DNA of 64,000 nucleotides, taken from positions 186,001 to 250,000 of the forward strand of contig NZ_FWFR01000001.1 of the NCBI RefSeq assembly GCF_900172325.1. The letters run 5' to 3'. Of this stretch, positions 25,231-33,387 are shown piece after piece (positions within the stretch are counted from its first letter, which is position 1; the number at the start of each line of letters is the position of its first letter). Source of the stretch: Oceanibacterium hippocampi (GTDB taxonomy: Bacteria; Pseudomonadota; Alphaproteobacteria; Sneathiellales; Sneathiellaceae). A program made the position numbers and the translations under genes. The notes beneath the pieces were generated by a model. It was not told where the DNA came from. It ran no database searches and saw nothing but the letters and a program-made list of their open reading frames with translations.

Positions 25231-26621
25231 TGGAAGCGGCAGTGATCGGAGAGTTGCTTTCGGGACTGATGTTCTTCGGTATCATCGGTTTTCTGCTGCT
25301 GGGCTTCCCCGTGGCCTTCACGCTGGCCGGTGTATCGCTGATGTTCGGCCTGGTCGGCCTGGCTTTCGGGGTCTTCGACCTGTCCAATTTCGGCTCCCTG
25401 CCCAACCGCTACATCGGCTTCATGACCAACGAGGTACTGGTCGCGGTGCCGCTGTTCATCTTCATGGGCGTGATGCTGGAACGCTCCAACATCGCGGAGC
25501 AGTTGCTGCTGACCATGGGCAAGCTGTTCGGCAACCTGCGGGGCGGACTCGGCTTCTCGGTCATCATCGTCGGCGCGCTGCTGGCCGCCTCGACCGGGGT
25601 CGTCGGGGCGACCGTCGTGACCATGGGGCTGATCTCGCTGCCGGCCATGTTGCGTGCCGGCTACGACCCACGCCTCGCGACCGGGGTGATCTGCGCCAGC
25701 GGCACGCTGGGGCAGATCGTGCCGCCGTCCACGGTCCTGATCTTCATGGGCGACATGCTGTCGGGGATCAATTCCCAGGTGCAGATGGCCAAGGGCAATT
25801 TCGCGCCGGTGCCGGTGTCGGTCGGGGACCTGTTCGCCGGGGCCCTGCTGCCCGGAATGCTGCTTGTCGGGCTTTATCTAGCGTATACGGCCTTCAAGGC
25901 GACGATCAACCCGGAATCATGTCCCGCGGTGCCGGCGCCGCCGGAGGACGAGGGCAATCTCTTCCGCGAGGTCCTGACCGCGCTGGTCCCGCCGCTGCTG
26001 CTGATCCTCGCCGTACTGGGCTCCATTCTGGGCGGCATCGCGACCCCGACCGAGGCCGCATCGGTCGGCGCGATCGGCGCCATGATCCTCGCAGCCCTGC
26101 GCTGGCGCCTGTCCTTCGAGGTGCTGCGGGAAACGGTCGTGTCGACGGCGACCATCACCAGCATGGTCTTCGTCATCCTGCTCGGCGCCTCGGTCTTCTC
26201 GGTGGTCTTCCGCCTGATGGGCGGCGACAACCTGGTGCACGAGTTCCTCGGCAACCTGCCCGGCGGTCAGGTCGCGGCGGTCGCCGTCGTGATGGCGATC
26301 ATGTTCGTTCTCGGGTTCATCCTGGACACCTTCGAGATCATCTTCATCGTCATCCCGATCACCGCGCCGATCCTGTTGGCCCTCGACGTCGATCCGGTCT
26401 GGCTGGGCGTGATCGTGGGTGTGAACCTGCAGACCTCGTTCCTCACGCCACCTTTCGGTTTCGCGCTGTTCTACCTGCGCGGCGTGGCCCCGGCGGAGCT
26501 GCCGACCTCGGCGATCTACAAGGGCATCCTGCCCTTCGTCGCGCTGCAGATCGTCGCCATCGCGACGCTGTTCATCTTTCCGGGCATCGTTACCTGGCTG
26601 CCGCGGGTGGTGGCGGGCTAG
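25230..26621 (+). CDS. dctM: TRAP transporter large permease (DctM), system 1
   Basis: A 463-residue membrane subunit with about 12 helices that forms the transport channel. Characteristic segments are LLLGFPVAFTLAGVSLMFGL, GASTGVVGATVVTMGL-like repeats, IPPSTVLIFMGD-like GQIVPPSTVL, and TPTEAASVGA in the second half. The start is ATG 25230, overlapping the dctQ stop. The longer upstream frame (from 24549) is dctQ in another frame. The matching binding protein lies just downstream on the opposite strand, with a shared terminator between. Confidence 0.9.
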   Translation: MEAAVIGELLSGLMFFGIIGFLLLGFPVAFTLAGVSLMFGLVGLAFGVFDLSNFGSLPNRYIGFMTNEVLVAVPLFIFMGVMLERSNIAEQLLLTMGKLFGNLRGGLGFSVIIVGALLAASTGVVGATVVTMGLISLPAMLRAGYDPRLATGVICASGTLGQIVPPSTVLIFMGDMLSGINSQVQMAKGNFAPVPVSVGDLFAGALLPGMLLVGLYLAYTAFKATINPESCPAVPAPPEDEGNLFREVLTALVPPLLLILAVLGSILGGIATPTEAASVGAIGAMILAALRWRLSFEVLRETVVSTATITSMVFVILLGASVFSVVFRLMGGDNLVHEFLGNLPGGQVAAVAVVMAIMFVLGFILDTFEIIFIVIPITAPILLALDVDPVWLGVIVGVNLQTSFLTPPFGFALFYLRGVAPAELPTSAIYKGILPFVALQIVAIATLFIFPGIVTWLPRVVAG

Positions 26622-26646
26622 GAAACCCGCCACCGGCAGAACGAAA

Positions 26647-26670
26647 AAGCCCGGGCCAAGGCCCGGGCTT
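26647..26670. terminator. Bidirectional terminator between dctM and dctP
   Basis: A perfect 10-bp stem (AAGCCCGGGC / GCCCGGGCTT, loop CAAG) lies between convergent genes. AAAAA at 26644-26648 gives a T run on the minus strand (for dctP); the plus strand has only TT. Confidence 0.8.
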
Positions 26671-26691
26671 CGCCATTCCCTGCCTTGAGGG

Positions 26692-27786
26692 TCAGATGTC
26701 GAAATACTTCTCACGCGCCTGAACGAAGGCGCCGTCGGTATCGCGCGAACGCGTCCGCACGATATTGAGCGACTCGACGAAGCTCTCGGCAGTCTTCTTG
26801 ACCAGCGCGTCGCCGGAATCGCGGAGGCTGGTCATCACCTCCTTCGCGGCGTCGGCACCGGCCTTCAGGATCTCCTCCGGGAACTGCCGCACGTTGACGC
26901 CGTGATCGTTCACGAGCGTCTTGAGCGCGCGCGGGTCGTTGGCATAGAAGTCGGAAGCGACCTGATCGTACTCCGCCTGCGCGACGTCCCTGATGAGCGC
27001 CTGGAGATCGGCCGGCAGTTCCTGATACTTCTTCTTGTCGACGACCAGCTCGGTTGCCAGGCCCGGCTCCACGAAGCTCGGGAAATAGTAGTTCTTGGCC
27101 ACCTGGTAGAAGCCGAGCGCCAGGTCGTTGTAGGGCCCGACGAACTCGGCCGCGTCGAGCGTGCCCGACTGCAGGGCCTGGAAGATCTCGCCGGCCGCCA
27201 GGTTGGTGACGGTCGCGCCGAGCTTCTCCCATACGCGGCCGCCGAGGCCGGGCGTGCGGAATCGCAGGCCCTTGACGCTGTCGACGCCGGTCAGCTCGTT
27301 GCGGAACCAGCCGCCGGCCTGCGTGCCGGTATCGCCGGACAGAAAGCCCTGAACGCCGAACTGGTCGTAGATCTCGTCCCAGATTTCCTGGCCGCCCATG
27401 TAGCGGACCCAGGCGGTCAGCTCGCGCGAGGTCATGCCATAGGGCACGCCGGTGAAGAAGGAGAGCGCCGGGGATTTGTTCTGCCAGTAATAGGCGGCGC
27501 CGTGGCTCATCTCGGCCGTACCGTCGATCACCGCGTCCAGCGACTGCAGCGGCGGCACCAGTTCGCCGGCGGAATAGACCTGAACCGTCAGGCGGCCACC
27601 GGAGGCGGCGGTGATGCGGTCAGCCAGACGCTGCGCGCCGACGCCGAGGCCGGGGAAGTTCTTGGGCCAGGTGGTGACCATGCGCCAGGTGACGTTGCCC
27701 TTGGCAATGGCAGGCGCCGCCAGGGTAGCGGCTGCGGCGCCAACGCCGAGTGCACCGGACTTGACAATAAAGGAACGGCGATCCAC
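26692..27786 (-). CDS. dctP: TRAP transporter substrate-binding protein (DctP, TakP-like), system 1
   Basis: A 364-residue periplasmic binding protein. The N-terminus, MDRRSFIVKSGALGVGAAAA, is a Tat-like leader (DRRSFIVK, then Ala-rich region, cleavage near AIA). The mature protein starts TWRMVTTWPKNFPG, with a conserved basic/aromatic region GLRFRTPGLGG and the GPYNDLALGFYQVAKNYYFP segment seen in TakP-like proteins that bind 2-oxo acids or aromatic/mannitol-type ligands. The start is GTG 27784-27786 after AAAGGAGACC; a longer frame to 27957 has no site. The gene is convergent to dctQM, an uncommon layout. The ligand is unknown. Confidence 0.87.
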   Translation of the reverse strand: MDRRSFIVKSGALGVGAAAATLAAPAIAKGNVTWRMVTTWPKNFPGLGVGAQRLADRITAASGGRLTVQVYSAGELVPPLQSLDAVIDGTAEMSHGAAYYWQNKSPALSFFTGVPYGMTSRELTAWVRYMGGQEIWDEIYDQFGVQGFLSGDTGTQAGGWFRNELTGVDSVKGLRFRTPGLGGRVWEKLGATVTNLAAGEIFQALQSGTLDAAEFVGPYNDLALGFYQVAKNYYFPSFVEPGLATELVVDKKKYQELPADLQALIRDVAQAEYDQVASDFYANDPRALKTLVNDHGVNVRQFPEEILKAGADAAKEVMTSLRDSGDALVKKTAESFVESLNIVRTRSRDTDGAFVQAREKYFDI

Positions 27787-28142
27787 TGGTGGTCTCCTTT
27801 GTCTGATTGTTTTTGCCAGGGTCAGAACGACCCCTTTGCTTGCGAGCGTTTCAGCCCAACGGAATAGATGCAAATATTCCCGACTGTTTCCACCACAAAC
27901 GAAAGGCGGAACGTGGTCGCGCCGCAGTTTCGCGGCGGGCTGAAAATGCGCGCACATGTGTCCTCACGGGCGCTTTCCGGCGCTTGCGAAATTGTCTCGG
28001 CGATGGCGGCATAGCAGTCCACTACCCAGCGCAAAGATCGCGCTTTCCCGGCATGCCGGGAAACGCAAAGCATCTTCGCGGAGAGTGCGAAAATCAGGCT
28101 GTTCGCGAGATTGAAACGGTTACAAAGCAGCCGGGCAGGCGC
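27787..28142. other. Gap between dctP (system 1) and the ferredoxin reductase gene
   Basis: A 356-bp gene-free stretch, both flanking genes on the minus strand. It must hold the dctP promoter and the end of the long catabolic transcript. The notable content is the 20-bp perfect palindrome at 28044-28063. The open frames crossing it have no start signal. Confidence 0.6.
28044..28063. promoter_or_regulatory. Perfect 20-bp palindrome upstream of dctP
   Basis: TTTCCCGGCATGCCGGGAAA reads the same on both strands, with no central spacer, and is bracketed by CGCAAAG repeats (at 28031 and 28064). It is 80 bp past the reductase stop and 258 bp before the dctP start. The shape suits a dimeric repressor operator; without a T run it is a poor terminator. 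Confidence 0.5.
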
Positions 28143-29411
28143 TCAGTCCGGCTTCCCGTTCGCCGCCGCCTCTTTCGCGAGCCGTTTCAGCGGTGTGTCC
28201 GGATCAGCAAGGGCTCTCGGATCCACGATGGCGCGCAGCTCGATCAATTGCTTCAGGGGCCGACGTTCGCGACCGGCATTGAACAGGGCCGCCATCGCGA
28301 TCCGCCCCTCGCTAAGGCCCAAAGTCAGGAAGCTGCCGCTTTCCGGATCGCAACGTACCAGGACACGCTCGACGGGTTGCTTCAGACCGAGCAATTGCAG
28401 ATTGAGGTCGTACTGATCGGTCCAGAACCAAGGCACGCCGCCATAACCTTCCGGGGCGCCGAGGATCGCCTTCGCGGCCGCCTGCGGGGCCAGTTCCGCG
28501 TTCTCCCACGATTCCAGGCGTACCGGTCGGCCAAGCCACGCATCATCGAAGCGCGCGCAGTCGCCGACCGCATAGACATCGTCCGCCACCCGGCAGTGAC
28601 TGTCGGTCAGGATCCCGCCCACACCTGCCGTGTCGCAGGACAGTCCAGCCGCCTGCGCCAGTTCGACATTGGGGATGCCGCCAACGCCGACCACGGCCAC
28701 ATCCGCGGGCAGACAGCTGCCATCCGCCAGTCGCACGGCGCGGAGGCGACCAATCCGGCCCTCGAACGCGACGACACGCGCGCCAAGCCGGATGTCGACG
28801 CCACGATGCCGGTGCCGACGGGCAAGATGGTCGGCAACATGCGACGACACGGCGCGCTCCAGAAGCTGGGTCTGCGTTTCCAGAACGGTGACCCGACAGC
28901 CCCTGGCAACCGCGCTGGCGGCAACCTCGAGGCCGATGAAACCGCCCCCCACCAGCACAACATCTCCGCCGGAACCCAGCAGGTGCTCAAGACGCCTTGC
29001 GTCGCGGGCGGTACGCAGGGAAAGCACGCCTTCCAGCCCGGTGCCGGGGCAATCGACCGTTCGCGCCCGGCATCCGGTTGCCAGAACCAGGATGTCGAAA
29101 TTCTCGGCGCTCCCTCCCCCGCTGACAATTCTGCGAGCGCCGATTTCCAGCGTCTCGACCCGCGCCGACGTGCGCAGTTCGATCGCGTTGTCGGCATACC
29201 ATTCCGGCCCGTATATGCGGCCGTTCTCCGGGCTGGTCGATCCGGCCAGCACGTCCTTCGACAGTGGCGGGCGCTCATAGGGAGGATCGGGCTCGTCGCC
29301 CAGCAGCAATATGCGGTCCTGCCAGCCCTGCTTGCGCAAGGCGGCCGCCGTGCGGGCGCCGGCTTGCCCGGCCCCGACGATCACGGCGCTTCGAGTGGCC
29401 ATGCTACCCAT
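28143..29411 (-). CDS. Ferredoxin reductase (FAD/NAD, rubredoxin-reductase type) of the Rieske system
   Basis: A 422-residue flavoprotein. The FAD-binding motif is VIVGAGQAGARTAAALRKQG near the start. ERPPLSKD follows, as in BphA4/putidaredoxin-reductase-type enzymes. The NAD-binding motif is VLVGGGFIGLEVAA (about residues 148-161), and the second FAD motif is DVYAVGDCARF. It passes electrons from NADH to the Rieske ferredoxin encoded 46 bp upstream. It is the last gene of the minus-strand catabolic run. The start could be ATG 29411 or ATG 29402; neither has a strong ribosome site. Confidence 0.88.
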   Translation of the reverse strand: MGSMATRSAVIVGAGQAGARTAAALRKQGWQDRILLLGDEPDPPYERPPLSKDVLAGSTSPENGRIYGPEWYADNAIELRTSARVETLEIGARRIVSGGGSAENFDILVLATGCRARTVDCPGTGLEGVLSLRTARDARRLEHLLGSGGDVVLVGGGFIGLEVAASAVARGCRVTVLETQTQLLERAVSSHVADHLARRHRHRGVDIRLGARVVAFEGRIGRLRAVRLADGSCLPADVAVVGVGGIPNVELAQAAGLSCDTAGVGGILTDSHCRVADDVYAVGDCARFDDAWLGRPVRLESWENAELAPQAAAKAILGAPEGYGGVPWFWTDQYDLNLQLLGLKQPVERVLVRCDPESGSFLTLGLSEGRIAMAALFNAGRERRPLKQLIELRAIVDPRALADPDTPLKRLAKEAAANGKPD

Positions 29412-29457
29412 GGACCGGACGGACCGGCCCGGTATCGCCGCGCAAGTGGCCGGTCAT

Positions 29458-29769
29458 CTAGATTTCGACCAGCAGGTCGTCACCCTCGATCCTGACCGTG
29501 AAGGTGCGAACGTCGTCCTCGACGGGGCCGCTTTCGGCCTTGCCCGTACGGATGTCGAAGATCCCCTGATGCAGGGGGCACTCGATCTTCCCGTCCTCCA
29601 CATATCCGTCGGAAAGAAGGGCGAAGGCATGGGTGCAGATATTGTGGGTGGCGAAAAACTCCCCGTCCACGTTGTAGACGGCCAGCGGCACGCCCTCGAC
29701 TTCCACGCCCATCACCTCCCCGTCGGAGAGATCCGACTTCGTACCAATCTTGCACCAGGGCATCATCAC
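29458..29769 (-). CDS. Rieske-type ferredoxin of the ring-hydroxylating system
   Basis: A 103-residue soluble [2Fe-2S] protein. The two cluster motifs are C45-x-H47 (NICTHAF) and C64-x2-H67 (ECPLHQG), spaced as in NahAb/BphA3-type ferredoxins. It shuttles electrons from the FAD reductase (next gene) to the terminal oxygenase alpha/beta pair encoded 5 kb upstream in the same orientation. The protein begins MMMPWCKIG, and any of the three Met codons could be the start. Its presence completes a three-component (class II/III-like) dioxygenase system. Confidence 0.92.
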   Translation of the reverse strand: MMMPWCKIGTKSDLSDGEVMGVEVEGVPLAVYNVDGEFFATHNICTHAFALLSDGYVEDGKIECPLHQGIFDIRTGKAESGPVEDDVRTFTVRIEGDDLLVEI

Positions 29770-29857
29770 CTCGATTTCTTCGCCATTTCGTTCAATCTAC
29801 ATACTGCAACCTACTGCCGACCGCCGCCGGCCGACATCGCAAGCTGCACGCCCGGGC

Positions 29858-30778
29858 CTATTCGGCGGCATTCTCCCGCAGCAGCCCCGCGCGCTGCAGG
29901 ACGGTGTCGAGACGCTGCTCGAGGTCAGACGCGGCCGGCATCATCGGCAGGCGGTGCGTGTTCAGGGGCAACAGGCCGAGCTTTCGCATCATGCTCTTGA
30001 CGGGGATCGGGTTGGTATCGAAGAAGACCGCCTTGTTCAGTTCCCACAGCCGGTAGTGAAGCGCGCGGCCCCGCGCCAGGTCGCCCGCGGCAACCGACTC
30101 GTAGAGATCCGCCACCGCCTCTGGCCAGACATTGGCGACCGCGTTCATCATGCCGGCCGCACCGAGACACAGCATGGGAAAACTCAGTTCCTCCAGCCCG
30201 ACGAAAATCCGGAATTCCTCGCCGAAGGTCTGCAACATCTCGCTGACGAGAGCCAGGTCGTTCACCGCATGCTTAATGCCGACAAAGTCGTCCGACGCGG
30301 CGGTAACGTCCTTCAGCGTGTCGAGCGTTACCGCGACCGCTGTCCGGCCGGGAATGTGATAGATCATCCAGGGCTTGTCGGTACGCTTGGAGAGTTCCGT
30401 GTAGTAGGCCGTCAGCCCGCGCTGCGGCGGCCGGATATAGTAGGGCGTGACGATCAGCAGCGCGTCGGCACCGGCTTTGGTCGCATGCTCGGTCAGTTCG
30501 GCCGACTCGACAAAGCTCTGCGATCCGGTCGCGGCGACCACCGGAACGCGTCCCGCGGCGGCATCGATGCCGACGTCGACCAGCCTGTTCCGTTCGTCGA
30601 CGGTTAGGGTCGAGGGTTCCGCACTGGTTCCGTTGATGACGATGCCGTGTGTCCCGGCCTGGATCTGCGAATCGACCAGACGCGCATAGGCGTCGTAATC
30701 GACCGCGCCGTCGGCGCCGAACGGGGTGACCAGTGGCGGGTAGCTGCCCCGCAGGAAATCGTTGGAAAGGCTACGCAT
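29858..30778 (-). CDS. DapA/NAL-family Schiff-base aldolase or hydratase-aldolase
   Basis: A 306-residue TIM-barrel protein of the dihydrodipicolinate-synthase superfamily. Y140 (IYHIPGRT) and the Schiff-base Lys K169 (FVGIKHA) are in the expected places, and R145 fits the pyruvate-carboxylate-binding Arg. The usual GTTGE signature reads GTSAE (50-54), which differs from housekeeping DapA. The family also includes trans-o-hydroxybenzylidenepyruvate hydratase-aldolase (NahE) and sugar-acid lyases. Here it lies inside an aromatic catabolic run, between a CMD-like protein and the Rieske ferredoxin. A pyruvate-releasing lyase step is therefore more likely than lysine synthesis. The substrate is inferred only. 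Confidence 0.82.
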   Translation of the reverse strand: MRSLSNDFLRGSYPPLVTPFGADGAVDYDAYARLVDSQIQAGTHGIVINGTSAEPSTLTVDERNRLVDVGIDAAAGRVPVVAATGSQSFVESAELTEHATKAGADALLIVTPYYIRPPQRGLTAYYTELSKRTDKPWMIYHIPGRTAVAVTLDTLKDVTAASDDFVGIKHAVNDLALVSEMLQTFGEEFRIFVGLEELSFPMLCLGAAGMMNAVANVWPEAVADLYESVAAGDLARGRALHYRLWELNKAVFFDTNPIPVKSMMRKLGLLPLNTHRLPMMPAASDLEQRLDTVLQRAGLLRENAAE

Positions 30779-30899
30779 CTTGCATCCCCCTGTGGGCTGA
30801 ATTCAGTTGACGAACATGCCCCTGCGCCACCACCCGGCTCCGTCCCTGCCGACCGTCGATGGATTGGCAAGGGCTCATCGCGGGCCGGGCCGCGCCGGT

Positions 30900-31454
30900 T
30901 CAGGCCTCTGCGTCGAATATCGACGGGACCGGCAGTTTCATTGCGAAGGCGTTGTTGAGAGTAGCGATCAGCGAGAAGCGCGTGATCTGCAGCATCGCCG
31001 CCACGGTCTTCTCCTCATCCAGACACGCGCGGACAGCGCGCAGTTCGGCATCAACGTCGACGCCGCGACGTTCGACGACTGCAAGGGCGAGATTCCGCAA
31101 CGCCTTGTCCTCGTCCGTCAGCAGGTCTTCATCCGCGTCGGCGCGACCGGTGAGGGCGGCAATCCATGCCTTGTCGAGTCCCAGCCGCACGGACAGCCGT
31201 TCGTGCTGGATGCGTTCGTAATCGCCGCCGAGCGCGGCGCACACGGTCAGCGCGAGGAGCTCGTTCTGCCGATCCGACAGCGGCGCCTTCACGGCCGCCG
31301 TGAACTTCATGAAGGTCGTTATCGATTCGGGCACGTGGCCGGCGACCTGGAAGAACTCCCCGAAATAGCCGAGCCGCTCCACGGTCGGCCGAAGGAAATC
31401 CTGCAGTTCCCGGTCGCATTGTTCCAGCTCCAGCCGCCGGATACCGTCAGACAT
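30900..31454 (-). CDS. Carboxymuconolactone decarboxylase/AhpD-like protein
   Basis: A 184-residue all-helical protein of the CMD superfamily. The core LSDRQNELLALTVCAALGGDY ... QHE (residues about 60-85) holds a Cys and, 12 residues later, a His, instead of the CxxC-x3-H of AhpD peroxidase reductants. It therefore resembles the non-redox carboxymuconolactone decarboxylase branch. That enzyme acts in protocatechuate catabolism, but several CMD-like proteins of unknown chemistry sit in other aromatic clusters. It is placed directly after dctM (42-bp gap). A role in lactone or keto-acid processing is plausible but unproven. Confidence 0.75.
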   Translation of the reverse strand: MSDGIRRLELEQCDRELQDFLRPTVERLGYFGEFFQVAGHVPESITTFMKFTAAVKAPLSDRQNELLALTVCAALGGDYERIQHERLSVRLGLDKAWIAALTGRADADEDLLTDEDKALRNLALAVVERRGVDVDAELRAVRACLDEEKTVAAMLQITRFSLIATLNNAFAMKLPVPSIFDAEA

Positions 31455-31496
31455 GAGAAACCTCGCTTGGTCGTCCTGTTGGGGCGTTGGCCGGGC

Positions 31497-32795
31497 TCAG
31501 AGCAAGCTCGGCAGGAAGGTGATGAGCCTGGGGACTGCCCAGAGCAGCGTCATCGCGATGAGGAAGATCAGCACGACCGGCCACGCGCTGCGAAAGACAA
31601 CCGCTGTCGACAACAGGTCGGTCGACCCTTTCAGGGCAAAGAGCGCATAGCCGAACGGCGGGGTAATGCCGCCCACGGTGATGTTCAGCAGAAAGATCGT
31701 CCAGAACCAGACCGGGTCGAAACCGAGGATCGGAAGCAGCGGCGCGTATACCGGAATGACCACCAGCATCAGCGCGATCTGGTCGACGAACATGCAGAGA
31801 ATGAACGGCGCCAGCATCATCAGCAGGAACATGACGCTCGGATCGAGCGAGGTGGCCGTCACCGCCTCGATGACGCCGCGCGTCGCCCCCGTGTAGGCGA
31901 GCAGCTGCGTGAACATCTTCGAGCTTGCCATGATCACGAGAATCATGGCGCTGATCCCGGCCGCGCTGACAAGTGAATCGCGGATCATCGCAAAGTTGAG
32001 ACAGCGGTTGAAGGCCGCCGCCAGCACGGCCGCGCCGACGCCGGTCGCCGCCGCTTCGGTCGGCGTGGCGATGCCCATCAGGATGAAGCCCATGACCGAG
32101 AAGATGATCAGGGTGAAGGGCAGGATCTGCAGAACGGCGCGGCCCTTCTCGCCCAGGCTCGACGGATCGACGCGGTCGTCGTAGCGTTCGCGACGCAGGC
32201 TGAGGCGGCCATAGACATAGGCAATGAACATGAGGGCGAGCAGGATGCCGGGGATGATCCCCGCGACCAGCAGTGCCGCGATCGAGGTGTCCGACAGCGT
32301 GCCGATGATGATGACCAGAATGCTGGGCGGAATGATCGGCGCCAGCGAGCAGCCTCCCAGGATGAGCCCCGATGACATCGTCTTGTCGTAGCCGCGGCTG
32401 ACCATGATCGGCAGCACCGAGCGGCCCATCATCGCGGCGACCGCCATGCCGGCCCCCGACAGCGCGCCGAGCAGCACCGAGAGATTGATGACGACCAGGT
32501 ACTGGCGCCCGCGAACCCGCCCGGTGAGCTTGTCGACCGCGTTGAAAAGCACGTCCATCGTGCCGGAGCGGAACAGGATTTCGCCGAGCAGGATGAACAG
32601 CGGGATTGTCACCAGCGGGACACTGGTCGTGGTCTCGAAGATCGAATTCGCGAACATGCCGAACCCGCGGGTCCCGATCAGGACCCAGGTGCCGACGATA
32701 TTGATCAGGAAGAACGCGACAAATACCGGGACCCCGAACATGAAAAGCGCGAACAGGGCAGCGAAACCGACCGGCAGAACAAGGGTCCAGTCCAT
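31497..32795 (-). CDS. dctM: TRAP transporter large permease (DctM), system 2
   Basis: A 432-residue membrane subunit with about 12 helices, including GVPVFVAFFLINIVGTWVLI near the N-terminus, GAGMAVAAMMGRSVLPIM, a SLAPIIPPSILVIIIG signature and TPTEAAATGVGA in the second half. It is the channel subunit of the TRAP importer inside the Rieske cluster. It starts 3 bp after the dctQ stop, so the two are co-translated. With the binding protein 33388-34374 this is a complete PQM set. It probably imports the aromatic acid that the cluster degrades. Confidence 0.9.
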   Translation of the reverse strand: MDWTLVLPVGFAALFALFMFGVPVFVAFFLINIVGTWVLIGTRGFGMFANSIFETTTSVPLVTIPLFILLGEILFRSGTMDVLFNAVDKLTGRVRGRQYLVVINLSVLLGALSGAGMAVAAMMGRSVLPIMVSRGYDKTMSSGLILGGCSLAPIIPPSILVIIIGTLSDTSIAALLVAGIIPGILLALMFIAYVYGRLSLRRERYDDRVDPSSLGEKGRAVLQILPFTLIIFSVMGFILMGIATPTEAAATGVGAAVLAAAFNRCLNFAMIRDSLVSAAGISAMILVIMASSKMFTQLLAYTGATRGVIEAVTATSLDPSVMFLLMMLAPFILCMFVDQIALMLVVIPVYAPLLPILGFDPVWFWTIFLLNITVGGITPPFGYALFALKGSTDLLSTAVVFRSAWPVVLIFLIAMTLLWAVPRLITFLPSLL

Positions 32796-32798
32796 CGC

Positions 32799-33305
32799 TC
32801 AGCCCACCTGCTGTTCGGGACCGCGTCCCATCGCCTGGCTCACAAGATGGCGCAGAAAATAGAGGGCGGTGCTGGCGAAGCCGTAGGTGATGAAGACCGA
32901 TATCCACCATTTCGGGATCGGATTGGCGGCGAGCGTCATGAGGCCGCGATCGAACTGGCGGAAATTCTCGTTGAGGCTGATCCATGCACCGATCAGGCAC
33001 ACCAGGAAGCTGATGCAATAGACGAACAGCCGCGAGAGCCGGCGGCTCCGGGGCCCGAGCGATTCCTGCAGGAACTCGATCGCGATATGGCTGTGCGTCC
33101 GGGCCAGGCGGGGAACCAGCAGGAAGGTGCCGACGCACAGCATGTAGGCACTCAGATCGCTGGCCCATGTCGTCGGGCTGTTGAAGAAATAGCGCGACGT
33201 GACCTCGAAGATGTAGCCGAGTGCGATTGCGCCAAGCGCCGCGGCACCGAGCAGCGTGCCCCATTCCGTCAGCGTGTCATGCGCCCGCAGAACCGCTCTG
33301 ATCAT
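32799..33305 (-). CDS. dctQ: TRAP transporter small permease (DctQ), system 2
   Basis: A 168-residue, four-helix membrane subunit (MIRAVLRAHDTLTEWG, helices about residues 16-38, 50-70, 88-110, 130-150). The conserved FEVTSRYFFNSPTTWASDLS segment between helices 1 and 2 is typical. The start chosen is ATG 33305; a GTG nine codons upstream (33332) is an alternative. It lies between dctP (82-bp gap) and dctM (3-bp gap) in the standard P-Q-M order. Confidence 0.86.
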   Translation of the reverse strand: MIRAVLRAHDTLTEWGTLLGAAALGAIALGYIFEVTSRYFFNSPTTWASDLSAYMLCVGTFLLVPRLARTHSHIAIEFLQESLGPRSRRLSRLFVYCISFLVCLIGAWISLNENFRQFDRGLMTLAANPIPKWWISVFITYGFASTALYFLRHLVSQAMGRGPEQQVG

Positions 33306-33387
33306 GTTCCCATCGCCCCCGGTGAGGTGCACGTGACGATCGAGGGGCAGCCCGTTGCGGGTTGCCCCTCGACACGGATTTCCCGCC

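Noticed and set aside
30604-30958. Small open frames around the start of the DapA-like gene.
   Set aside because: They are antisense or out-of-frame shadows of the DapA-like and CMD-like genes, with no ribosome site.
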